A stretch of 64,000 nt of DNA, from the NCBI RefSeq assembly GCF_006494775.1, contig NZ_CP041146.1, forward strand, positions 4,464,001 through 4,528,000. The letters are read 5' to 3'. The DNA is from Nocardioides humi (GTDB taxonomy: Bacteria; Actinomycetota; Actinomycetes; Propionibacteriales; Nocardioidaceae). Position numbers and translations under genes: made by a program. Below are positions 1 to 9,316 of this stretch, in pieces. The notes under the pieces are model-generated. The model did no database searches and had not been told where the DNA came from. It worked only from the letters and a program-made list of their open reading frames with translations. Each line of letters begins with the position of its first letter. Position 1 is the stretch's first letter.

Positions 1-1978
1 GTGTTGCCGCCCAGCATGAGGGAGGCGAAGGTGCCGGCGAGGATCACGCCCGCCGCGGCGATCGTCGGGCCGGCGTGCTTGATCGCCTCGGCGGCGGCCG
101 CCCGCGGCTCGCGTCCCTCGCGGGCCTCCTCGCGCAGCCGCGCGATCATCAGGATGTTGTAGTCGGTGCCGAGCGCCGTCACGAACAGGTAGATGTAGAT
201 CGGCAGCATGAAGATCAGGCCGGGCTCGCCCTGGATGTGCTGGAACACGATCACCGTCGCGCCGAGGGTGGCGCCGAAGCCCAGGCCCACCGCGGCCATG
301 AGATACCACGGGGCCACCAGGCTGCGCAGCAGCAGCGCCAGGATCAGCATGATGATCAGGGCCGCCACCGGGAAGACCACGGAGTAGTCGCGGGCCATCG
401 CCTTCTGCAGGTCGGCGAAGACCGACGGGGTGCCGCCGACATAGGCCTCGGTGCCGTCGGGGGCGTTCTGGTGGGCAGCGTCGCGGATCGGTCCCTTGAC
501 GTCCTCCAGCGCCTGGTCGGAGACCGGGTCGCTGTCGAGGATCAGGGAGAACTGGTAGGCGCTCCCGTCCTCGGACGCCACCCCGGGTAGGCCTCGTCCA
601 CGCCGTGGGCGTCGGCCAGTGCCGACCGGAAGGACTCCAGCTGCGCGTCGTCGAGCGTCGTACCCTCCTCGACCGAGAGCAGGACCGGGACCGGCTCGCT
701 CGCGCCGGCGGCGAAGTGCTCCTGGAAGGTGGTCAGGCCCTCCGTGGACTCGACGTCCTTGGGCAGGCTGGAGTTGAAGTCGAAGGACGCGTTGAAGCCG
801 AGCGCGAAGACGGCGAGCGCCGCGAGCACCGCGCCGGACGCGCCGACGAAGGCGACCGGACGGCGGCCGACGGCGTCGCCGATCCGGCCGAACCGGGAGC
901 CGGTGGGCTCCTCGCGCCACTTGCGCGACGGCCAGAACAGCGCCTTGCCGAGCAGGGTGACCACGGCCGGCACGAGGGTGAGCGCGGCGAGGAGGGTCAC
1001 GGCGACCGCGATCGCGAGCGCCGGGCCGATCGCGCGGAAGATGCTCAGCGAGCTCAGCACGAGGGCCATGAAGGCCACGATCACGGCGCCTCCGGCGGAG
1101 GCGATCGCCTCGCCGGCCCGCTCGAGGGCGTGTGTGACGGCGGCTCGGGTCTCCGCGCCCTGCCGCATCCGCTCGCGGTAGCGGAACAGGAAGAACAGGA
1201 TGTAGTCGGTGCCGATGCCGTAGAGGACGACGATCAGGATCACCTGGATCGAGGAGTCGGCCTTGAGGTCGAACATGTCGTTGGCCCAGGCGATCAGGCC
1301 GGTGGCGACCATCGACACGATGGTGACCACGACGATCGGCATCAGGCAGATGATGACGCTGCGGAAGATGATCGCGAGCAGCACGATGATGAGCACGATC
1401 GTGGCGCCGCCGACGATGGCCATCGTCTGCTCGGTGGACTCCTGGGAGTCCAGGCCCTGGAGCACCGAGCCCGTCGACTGGACCTTCAGGTCGGTCCCGT
1501 CGACGAGCGGCTTCAGGTCCTCGCGGAGGTCCTTGCCGTCGTCGATGGCCTGGGTGTCGAAGCCGGTCGCGCCCTCGGCGAGGCCGACGATCGCGATCTG
1601 GACCAGGCCGTCGCCCGAGACATTGGGCTGGCCCGTGGCGTCGGTGGTGAAGATCGTCGGCACGAAGGTCTCGGTGCCGAGCTTCGGCCCGAGCTCGGTC
1701 GTGATCTCGCCGACCGCGGCCTGGTCGTCGGCGGTGAGCTCCTTGCCGTCCTTGCGCTCGAACACGAGGATCGCCGCCGGGGTCACGGCGCCGGGGAACT
1801 CGTCGGCCTGCAGGGTCGCGGCCTTGATGGACTCGTAGTGGTCGGGCAGGAACTCCGACTGGTCGCTGGTGGATTGCAGCGCCGGAGCGGTCGTGATGAC
1901 GACGACGGCGAGCACCACCCACACGCCGATGACGTACCAGGGATGACGGGACACGAGGCGGCCGAGGGCACCGAACAT
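1..1978 (-). CDS. MMPL/RND-family transporter, 3' end outside window, frameshifted
   Basis: Inner-membrane RND-type transporter of the MMPL family, which in actinobacteria exports lipids or drugs; the substrate cannot be read from sequence. The ATG at 1978 begins MFGALGRLVSRHPWYVIG, the usual cytoplasmic start before TM1. An in-frame ATG at 2017 only adds an unconserved stretch. The first half has the large extracytoplasmic loop, then a block of TM helices with GTDYILFFLFRYRE, the MMPL signature. At about 580-587 the frame breaks. The second half continues in another minus-strand frame down to base 1 and repeats the signature as ALGTDYNILMIARLREE. One extra G (minus strand) in the CCCCGGG run at 581-587 joins the halves as ...AYPGVASEDG.... 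The C-terminus lies beyond the window. It diverges from groES. A second MMPL gene lies at 46445-48606. Confidence 0.88.
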
Positions 1979-2066
1979 GGAACAGAACGCTAGTCGCCGG
2001 GACCGACAGGGAGTCAACCGACTTTGGTAGGGAGCGGCGTCCTCGGCAGATCGGAACCGGACCGCT

Positions 2067-2093
2067 CTGGCACTCCCGTGCGGAGAGTGCTAG
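2067..2093 (+). promoter_or_regulatory. CIRCE operator 1 (HrcA site) upstream of groES
   Basis: CTGGCACTC, nine bases, then GAGTGCTAG: a near-perfect match to the CIRCE consensus TTAGCACTC-N9-GAGTGCTAA bound by the heat-shock repressor HrcA. It lies about 80 bases before the groES start. HrcA itself is not encoded in the window. Confidence 0.9.
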
Positions 2094-2101
2094 TTTCGTC
2101 A

Positions 2102-2128
2102 TTGGCACTCTCACCGCGAGTGTGCCAA
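2102..2128 (+). promoter_or_regulatory. CIRCE operator 2 (HrcA site) upstream of groES
   Basis: TTGGCACTC, nine bases, then GTGTGCCAA. The arms pair at 8 of 9 positions and the spacing is that of CIRCE. It begins 8 bases after the first operator ends, so the groESL promoter carries a tandem pair. Confidence 0.82.
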
Positions 2129-2170
2129 TGCAGGACACACTGACAGTCTTAGAAAGTGGAGGTCGACATC

Positions 2171-2464
2171 GTGTCGGTCAACATCAAGCCGCTCGAGGAC
2201 CGGATCGTCGTCAAGCCTCTCGAGGCCGAGCAGACCACCGCCTCTGGTCTGGTCATCCCCGACACGGCCAAGGAGAAGCCGCAGGAGGGCGAGGTCCTCG
2301 CCATCGGTCCCGGCCGCATCGACGACAACGGCAACCGGGTCCCGCTCGACGTCGCCGTGGGTGACAAGGTCATCTACAGCAAGTACGGCGGGACCGAGGT
2401 CAAGTACTCGGGCGAGGAGTACCTCATCCTGTCCGCCCGCGACGTGCTGGCGATCGTCGGCTGA
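2171..2464 (+). CDS. groES: Co-chaperonin GroES (10 kDa)
   Basis: Forms the heptameric lid that closes the GroEL folding chamber in the cytoplasm. The product is 97 residues, normal for the family. It opens [14 protein letters not shown] and contains the mobile-loop segment [19 protein letters not shown], followed by the conserved [15 protein letters not shown] core. I chose GTG 2171 because a GGAGG-like Shine-Dalgarno (AGTGGAGG, 2155-2162) sits 8 bases upstream and the encoded start matches GroES proteins. The alternative ATG at 2156 would overlap that site and add five unconserved residues. It is first in the operon with groEL, under two CIRCE operators. Confidence 0.97.
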   Translation: MSVNIKPLEDRIVVKPLEAEQTTASGLVIPDTAKEKPQEGEVLAIGPGRIDDNGNRVPLDVAVGDKVIYSKYGGTEVKYSGEEYLILSARDVLAIVG

Positions 2465-2487
2465 CCATCCGGCTGACAGCCCACTGA

Positions 2488-4173
<1,686 letters not shown>

Positions 4174-4187
4174 CCCGGCGTAAGCTG

Positions 4188-4265
4188 ACCCCGAAAACGC
4201 GTCGACCCGGCGCATCCTTACCTTGCGAGAGGTAAGGATGCGCCGGGTCGGCGTCATTTCGGGGT
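4188..4265. terminator. Very long inverted repeat downstream of groEL
   Basis: Arms 4188-4222 and 4231-4265 are 35 bases each with an 8-base loop. The inner 20 bases pair perfectly (CGACCCGGCGCATCCTTACC with its complement), as do the outer 9 (ACCCCGAAA/TTTCGGGGT). Only a 6-base middle segment is mismatched. The arm sequence GAGGATGCGCCGGGT recurs once more, outside the hairpin, at about 4265-4280. It begins 14 bases after the groEL stop, so transcription termination or 3'-end protection is the simplest role. Its length is well beyond a normal terminator and there is no clean T-run. Confidence 0.7.
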
Positions 4266-4333
4266 GAGGATGCGCCGGGTGGGTGTCCAGCCGAAACATC
4301 GGTGATCGCGCGGCGTGACCTGCGTCCGGCATA

Positions 4334-5203
4334 GTGGGGCCCATGCTGTGGCGCGTGCGAGCCGGACTGCCCGACCGCCCCGGGGCGCTGGCCGAGCTGG
4401 CCGCGGCCTGCGGCCGGGCGGGGGTCAACATCCAGACCGTGCAGGTCTTCCCCGAGGGGACGTCGGTGACCGACGAGCTGGTGCTCCAGGTCCCGCAGGA
4501 CTGGACCCGCGACCGGGTGCACGACCTGCTCGCCCAGGCGGGCGGCCAGGCGGTCGCGGCGACGCCGGTCACGACGGCCGCGCTCGAGGACCAGCCCACG
4601 CGGTACGTCCAGGCGGTGCGGGCGATCGTCGCCCAGCCGGCGAGCTTCCCGGACGTCGTCGCCCATCTCTTCGACGCCGACGTGACGCCGAGCGACGGGG
4701 CGGAGGACGTGCTGGAGATGACGGTCGGCGGCTCCGCCACCATCCAGGTACGACGCGACACGCCCTTCACCTCGATCGAGCGCGCCCGCGCCTCGGCCCT
4801 CGCCGAGCTCGTCGGCCAGGTGCTGGACGCGCAGGCGCCGCCGGCCCCGCACCAGCCGGGCGCCGGCGACCCGGAGTTCGTGACCTCGGGCGCGGTCGTC
4901 TCGGCGCTGGCGGGCGGCAAGGTGGCCGGCCGGGCCGAGTTCACCCCGGCCGAGGGCGAGGAGCCCTGGCCGGTCGACCTGTGGGTCGACCCGGCCTGGC
5001 ACCGCCGCGGCGTCGGGACCCGGCTGCTCGCCGACGTCGCCCGTGCCGCGCGCTCGGCGGGCGCGGAGGAGATCGTGCTGACCGCGCCGTCGGACACCCA
5101 GGCGGTGCTCCCGATGGTGCTCGCCGCCGGGATGCGCGGCCGGATCCGGATGGCGGGGGAGTCGCTGACCGTGCGGATCGCGCTCTCCGACCTCCGTCGC
5201 TGA
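4334..5203 (+). CDS. ACT domain-GNAT acetyltransferase fusion protein
   Basis: A 289-residue cytoplasmic protein with two modules. Residues about 4-75 are an ACT-like regulatory domain (WRVRAGLPDRPGALAELAAA...GVNIQTVQV), a fold that typically binds amino acids. The C-terminal ~100 residues are a GNAT acyltransferase with the acetyl-CoA pyrophosphate-binding motif WHRRGVGTRLLADVAR. The middle shows no clear motif. A plausible but unproven reading is an amino-acid-sensing N-acetyltransferase; the acceptor is unknown. The start is GTG 4334 or ATG 4343, without a decisive Shine-Dalgarno. It stands alone between groEL and cydA and ends about 50 bases before the Rex operator. Confidence 0.82.
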   Translation: MGPMLWRVRAGLPDRPGALAELAAACGRAGVNIQTVQVFPEGTSVTDELVLQVPQDWTRDRVHDLLAQAGGQAVAATPVTTAALEDQPTRYVQAVRAIVAQPASFPDVVAHLFDADVTPSDGAEDVLEMTVGGSATIQVRRDTPFTSIERARASALAELVGQVLDAQAPPAPHQPGAGDPEFVTSGAVVSALAGGKVAGRAEFTPAEGEEPWPVDLWVDPAWHRRGVGTRLLADVARAARSAGAEEIVLTAPSDTQAVLPMVLAAGMRGRIRMAGESLTVRIALSDLRR

Positions 5204-5253
5204 GCCCCCGGCCGTCGTACGGCGGTGTGGCGGAGCCGACACCCGCCACGACT

Positions 5254-5271
5254 TTGTGAACGCATTCACAA
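5254..5271. promoter_or_regulatory. Rex (redox repressor) operator before cydA
   Basis: TTGTGAACGCATTCACAA is a perfect 18-bp palindrome matching the Rex consensus TTGTGAANNNNTTCACAA. In Streptomyces, Rex senses NADH/NAD+ and represses the cydABCD genes through such sites. Here it ends 16 bases before the proposed cydA start, where it would block RNA polymerase. The rex gene is not in the window. Confidence 0.93.
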
Positions 5272-5287
5272 GCGTTACGGTCGAGGG

Positions 5288-6694
5288 GTGCTGACCGCCG
5301 ACGTCGTCACCGCCCTCACCCGTCTCGCGACCGAGGCCGAGCCCGCCGGGCTGCTGCCGGCCCGGGAGCAGATGGCCCTGTCCCTCGGCTGGCACATCGT
5401 GCTCGCCTGCTTCGGGGTGGCGTTCCCCGCGATGATCTTCGTGATGCACCTGCGCGGCATCCGCCGCGACGACCCGGTCGCCCTCGGCCTCGCCAAGCGC
5501 TGGGCCAAGGTGTCGGCGGTGCTCTTCGCCATCGGCGCGGTCTCCGGGACCGTCCTCAGCTTCGAGATGGGCCTGCTCTGGCCCGGCCTGATGGGGACGT
5601 ACGGCGACGTGCTCGGCCTGCCGTTCGCCTTCGAGGGCCTCGCCTTCTTCCTGGAGGCGATCTTCCTCGGCATCTACCTCTACGGCTGGGGCCGGATGCC
5701 CCCGAAGCGGCACGTGCTGATGGTGCTGCCGATGGCGATCACCGGGATCGTCGGCGCCTACTGCGTGCTCGCCGTCAACGCGTGGATGAACGTGCCGACC
5801 GGCTTCCGGGTCGTCGACGGCGAGGTGACCGACGTCCAGCCGTGGGCGGTGCTCTTCAACCAGCACGCCTTCCTCCAGTTCGCCCACATGTGGGTCGGCG
5901 CCTACATGCTCGTCGGCTTCTCCATCGCCGGCGTGTACGCCGTCGGCATGCTCCGCGGCCGCCGCGACGCCCACCACCGGCTGGGCTTCATGGTCCCGTT
6001 CGTCTTCGCCTCGGTCGCCGCGGTCACCCAGCCCTTCGTCGGGCACGTGCTCGGCCTCGGCCTCGACGAGCGCCAGCCCGCCAAGCTCGCCGCCTTCGAG
6101 CTCGCCGAGACCACGGAGAGCCCCTCGCCGCTGCGGCTCGGGGGAGTGCTGGTCGACGGCGAGGTGAGGTGGTCGATCGACATCCCGCGGCTGGGCTCGC
6201 TGATCGCCATGAACTCGCCGGACAGGCCGGTCCCCGGCCTCGACACGATCCCCGAGGAGGACCACCCGCCGGTCAACCTGACCCACCTGGCCTTCCAGAC
6301 CATGGTCGGCATCGGGACGCTGCTGGCGGCCGCCGTCGTCCTCTTCTGGTACCAGCGCCGCCGCGGGCGCGACCTGCTGGACAGGCGGTGGTTCCTCCGC
6401 TTCGCCGCGGCCGCCGGCCCGCTCGCCGTGATCGCGCTGGAGGCCGGCTGGGTCGCCACGGAGGTGGGCCGCCAGCCCTGGATCGTGTACGACGTCATGC
6501 GCACCACCGACGCCGTGGGTGACTACACCGCCAGCCTCTGGTGGCTGCTCGGCATCAGCACCGTCGTCTACACGGCGATGACGGTCGGCGCGGTCGTCGT
6601 ACTCCGCTCCATGGCCCGTCGCTGGCGCGCCGGCGACGCCGACCTCCCCAGCCCGTACGCGCCCGAGGTCCACGCCCCGGAGGCCTCCTCATGA
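5288..6694 (+). CDS. cydA: Cytochrome bd quinol oxidase subunit I
   Basis: Membrane subunit of cytochrome bd, which oxidises quinol and reduces O2 to water with high affinity. From GTG 5288 it is 468 residues. Family features include SLGWHIVLACFG near the N-terminus (heme b595 axial-His region), a second heme-ligand region QFAHMWVGAYMLVGF, and the hallmark GRQPW. About nine hydrophobic helices are visible and the Q-loop is short. The reading frame is open back to 5225, but those codons overlap the Rex operator and encode a basic unconserved stretch, so I prefer 5288. The first codons lack a clear Shine-Dalgarno. It overlaps cydB by ATGA. Rex control fits induction under low oxygen. No cydCD follows. 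Confidence 0.95.
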   Translation: MLTADVVTALTRLATEAEPAGLLPAREQMALSLGWHIVLACFGVAFPAMIFVMHLRGIRRDDPVALGLAKRWAKVSAVLFAIGAVSGTVLSFEMGLLWPGLMGTYGDVLGLPFAFEGLAFFLEAIFLGIYLYGWGRMPPKRHVLMVLPMAITGIVGAYCVLAVNAWMNVPTGFRVVDGEVTDVQPWAVLFNQHAFLQFAHMWVGAYMLVGFSIAGVYAVGMLRGRRDAHHRLGFMVPFVFASVAAVTQPFVGHVLGLGLDERQPAKLAAFELAETTESPSPLRLGGVLVDGEVRWSIDIPRLGSLIAMNSPDRPVPGLDTIPEEDHPPVNLTHLAFQTMVGIGTLLAAAVVLFWYQRRRGRDLLDRRWFLRFAAAAGPLAVIALEAGWVATEVGRQPWIVYDVMRTTDAVGDYTASLWWLLGISTVVYTAMTVGAVVVLRSMARRWRAGDADLPSPYAPEVHAPEASS

Positions 6695-7698
6695 GCCTCG
6701 AGCTCGCGGTGGCCGCCGCGCTCTTCGTCGGCGTCATCGCGTACGCCGTCCTCGGCGGCGCCGACTTCGGCTCCGGCTTCTTCGACCTCACCGCCGGCAG
6801 CAGCCGCCGCGGAGCCGAGCTGCGCACCCTCGTCGACCACAGCATCGGCCCGGTCTGGGAGGCCAACCACGTCTGGCTGATCTACGTCCTCGTCATCTGG
6901 TGGACCGGCTTCCCGGAGTCCTTCGCCGCCGCCATGTCGACCCTGGTCCTGCCGCTGCTCCTGGCCCTGCTCGGCATCGTGCTGCGCGGCGCCAGCTTCG
7001 CCTTCCGCAAGTACGCCGCCACACTGGCCCAGGCGCGCCTGTTCGGCGTCGTCTTCGCCACGTCCTCCATCATCACGCCGTTCTTCCTCGGCACCGTCGC
7101 CGGCGGCATCGCCTCCGGCCGCGTCCCGATCGACGGCACCGGCGACCGCTGGTCGTCCTGGCTCAACCCCACCTCGCTGTTCGGCGGGGTGATCGCCGTC
7201 GGCACCTGCGCCTTCCTCGCCGGCGTCTTCCTGGTCGCCGACGCCCGGCGCAGCGGGCAGGAGCGGCTGGCCGAGGAGCTCCGCGTCCGCGCCCTCGCCG
7301 TCGGCGCCGCGACCGGCGTCCTCGTGTTCGCGGCCCTGGTGCCGATCGACCACGACGCCCCCACCCTGGCTGCCGGCCTGGAAGGCCGCGCGGCGCCGTT
7401 GGTCGTGCTCGCCGGCCTCGCCGGCCTCGCGACGATGGTCCTGCTCTGGCGGAGGAGGTACGCCGTCGCCCGGATCACCGCCGTCCTGGCCGTCGCCGCG
7501 GTGGTGTCCGGGTGGGGCGTGGGGCAGTACCCCTGGCTGCTGGTCGACGAGGTGACCATCGCCGACGCGGCCGGCGCCACCGCGACCCTGCAGGGGCTGC
7601 TGGTCGCGGTGGGCCTGGCGGTCGTGGTCGTCGTGCCCCCGCTGGCGTACCTGTTCCGGCTCACCCAGTCCGAGGCGTGGTCCCGCTCGGACCACTAG
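6691..7698 (+). CDS. cydB: Cytochrome bd quinol oxidase subunit II
   Basis: Structural partner of CydA, 335 residues, all helical membrane segments. The start [33 protein letters not shown] carries the subunit II signature GGADFG, and [13 protein letters not shown] follows. The ATG at 6691 overlaps the cydA stop (ATGA), which signals translational coupling. The frame is open further upstream but that part is only the cydA shadow. The 3' end overlaps the convergent zwf by 38 bases. Unlike Streptomyces-type cydABCD operons, the ABC exporter genes cydCD are missing here and must be elsewhere if present. Confidence 0.95.
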   Translation: MSLELAVAAALFVGVIAYAVLGGADFGSGFFDLTAGSSRRGAELRTLVDHSIGPVWEANHVWLIYVLVIWWTGFPESFAAAMSTLVLPLLLALLGIVLRGASFAFRKYAATLAQARLFGVVFATSSIITPFFLGTVAGGIASGRVPIDGTGDRWSSWLNPTSLFGGVIAVGTCAFLAGVFLVADARRSGQERLAEELRVRALAVGAATGVLVFAALVPIDHDAPTLAAGLEGRAAPLVVLAGLAGLATMVLLWRRRYAVARITAVLAVAAVVSGWGVGQYPWLLVDEVTIADAAGATATLQGLLVAVGLAVVVVVPPLAYLFRLTQSEAWSRSDH

Positions 7699-9166
7699 AT
7701 CCTGCGTGGGTCTGGCGCAGCTCCCGGTCCGGCGGGTGGTTGCCCAGCCGCCACCCGCCGAGCGGCAGCTCGAGCGCCGGCGCAGGCCCCCAGGAGCCGA
7801 CCGCGTAGGTCTCGACGGGAGGCCGGCGGTCGAGCACCGGCTGGAAGATCTCCCACAGCCGGTCGACCTCCTCGGAGCTGATGAACAGCGTCCGGTCGCC
7901 GCGCATCACGTCGAGCAGCAGCCGCTCGTAGGCCTCCAGCGGGTCGGCGCCGGGCACGTCGCCGACGAGGTCGAGCCGGAACACGCCCTCGACGAGCGCC
8001 ATGTCCGGTCCGGGTCGCTTCGCGCGGACGTCGATCGCGATCCGCGGCTGGTCGGCCAGCTCGATGACGAGCTCGTTGGGCTCCGGGGTCCCGCCGCCCT
8101 CGGGCTTGAGCCAGCGGTGCCGGGGGTCGCGGAACCGGACCGTGATGGTGCGGCGCCCGTCGGCCAGGGCCTTGCCGGTGCGCAGGTAGAACGGGACGTC
8201 GCGCCACCGGTCGTTGTCGATCCAGACCTCCGCGGCCACGAACGTCTCGACCTGCGAGTCGGGCGCGACGTCCGGCTCGTCGCGGTAGCCGTCGTACTGG
8301 CCGAACACGACGCGCTCGGGGTCGATCGGGCGGACCGCCGAGAAGGTGGCGGCCTTCGCGGCGCGGATCGCCGAGGCGCGGAAGGCGTGCGGGTCCTCCA
8401 GGGCCACGAAGCCCAGCAGCTGGGCCAGGTGGGTGGTCACCATGTCGCGCAGGCAGCCGGTGCCCTCGTAGAAGCTGCCGCGGCCCTCGACCGTCAGCTT
8501 CTCGGGTACGTCGATCTGCACCGACTCGATGGTGTGGCGGTTCCAGGCCGGCTCGAACAGGCCGTTGGCGAAGCGCAGCGCGAGGATGTTCTGCACCGCC
8601 TCCTTGCCGAGGAAGTGGTCGATCCGGAACACCTGGTCCTCGGTGAACGCCGTCGCCAGCACGTCGTGCAGCTCGCGGGCGGTGGCCAGGTCGGTGCCGA
8701 ACGGCTTCTCGGTCACCAGCCGCGAGCGCGCGACGAGGTCCTCGCGGTCGAGCATCCCCACCATGCCCTTGACCGCGCCGGGCGGGACCGAGAGGTACAG
8801 GAGGCGGCGTACGTCGCCCAGCAGGCAGCCGCACGTCGCGAGGACCCGGTCCTCGGCCTCCGCCACCGCCGCGGCCAGCTCGCTGCCGTCGTCCGCGGAC
8901 GACGTGACGAACCGGGTCCGCTCCAGCAGCGGGCCGGCCACCGCCTCGTCGACGTCGCCGACGAACTCGGCCAGCGCCTCGCGCACCTGCTGTCGGAAGT
9001 CGTCGTCGCTGCCGGGGGAGTGGCGGCCGCTGCCGATCACCTCGAAGTGCTCGGGGAGGCGCCCCGCGGCCGCGAGGCGGTAGAGCCCCGGGAACAGCTT
9101 GCGGGCGGCGAGGTCGCCGGTCGCGCCGAACAGGACGAGGACGTGCGGGGCAAGGTCCGAGCTCAC
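7661..9166 (-). CDS. zwf: Glucose-6-phosphate 1-dehydrogenase
   Basis: Catalyses the first oxidative step of the pentose phosphate pathway, making NADPH (or F420H2-independent reducing power) from glucose 6-phosphate in the cytoplasm. It is 501 residues. The Rossmann motif [13 protein letters not shown] is at residues 12-24 and the substrate-site signature [13 protein letters not shown] is near residue 175. The last ~35 residues (after [12 protein letters not shown]) are poorly conserved and overlap the end of cydB tail-to-tail. It is not next to opcA, tkt or tal, so it may be a second, stand-alone copy. It diverges from the HtaA-like gene across a 150-base region holding a 16-bp palindrome and an iron box. 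Confidence 0.95.
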   Translation of the reverse strand: MSSDLAPHVLVLFGATGDLAARKLFPGLYRLAAAGRLPEHFEVIGSGRHSPGSDDDFRQQVREALAEFVGDVDEAVAGPLLERTRFVTSSADDGSELAAAVAEAEDRVLATCGCLLGDVRRLLYLSVPPGAVKGMVGMLDREDLVARSRLVTEKPFGTDLATARELHDVLATAFTEDQVFRIDHFLGKEAVQNILALRFANGLFEPAWNRHTIESVQIDVPEKLTVEGRGSFYEGTGCLRDMVTTHLAQLLGFVALEDPHAFRASAIRAAKAATFSAVRPIDPERVVFGQYDGYRDEPDVAPDSQVETFVAAEVWIDNDRWRDVPFYLRTGKALADGRRTITVRFRDPRHRWLKPEGGGTPEPNELVIELADQPRIAIDVRAKRPGPDMALVEGVFRLDLVGDVPGADPLEAYERLLLDVMRGDRTLFISSEEVDRLWEIFQPVLDRRPPVETYAVGSWGPAPALELPLGGWRLGNHPPDRELRQTHAGSSGPSGTTPRTG

Positions 9167-9211
9167 CCTGTCAGCCTCCCGGATGCGTCAAGGGGCGCCG
9201 AGGTGAGGCGG

Positions 9212-9227
9212 ATCTTGTCGACAAGAT
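9212..9227. promoter_or_regulatory. 16-bp perfect palindrome between zwf and the HtaA-like gene
   Basis: ATCTTGTCGACAAGAT is a perfect dyad 46 bases upstream of zwf and 15 bases from the iron box. It has the size of a dimeric repressor site (LacI, GntR or TetR type). No cognate regulator is encoded nearby. It might control zwf, the other gene, or both. Confidence 0.5.
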
Positions 9228-9241
9228 GTCTGGAAAAGGGT

Positions 9242-9260
9242 TAAGGTGAGCCTTGCCTAA
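9242..9260. promoter_or_regulatory. DtxR/IdeR iron box upstream of the HtaA-like gene
   Basis: TAAGGTGAGCCTTGCCTAA matches the 19-bp DtxR/IdeR consensus TTAGGTTAGSCTAACCTAA at 15 positions and keeps both outer half-site cores (AGGT and CCTAA). It lies 57 bases before the GTG start of a heme-binding protein gene. That fits iron-repressed transcription. Confidence 0.82.
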
Positions 9261-9316
9261 TTCGCGAGCGGTCTCGGGTCCTGCTCGCTCCTCCGCCCGT
9301 CCCGAAAGGACCTCCG

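Noticed and set aside
75..1993. Long plus-strand open frames opposite the MMPL gene
   Set aside because: Products are Arg/Asp/Gly-rich or low-complexity, with no domain; they are the usual antisense shadows in high-GC DNA.
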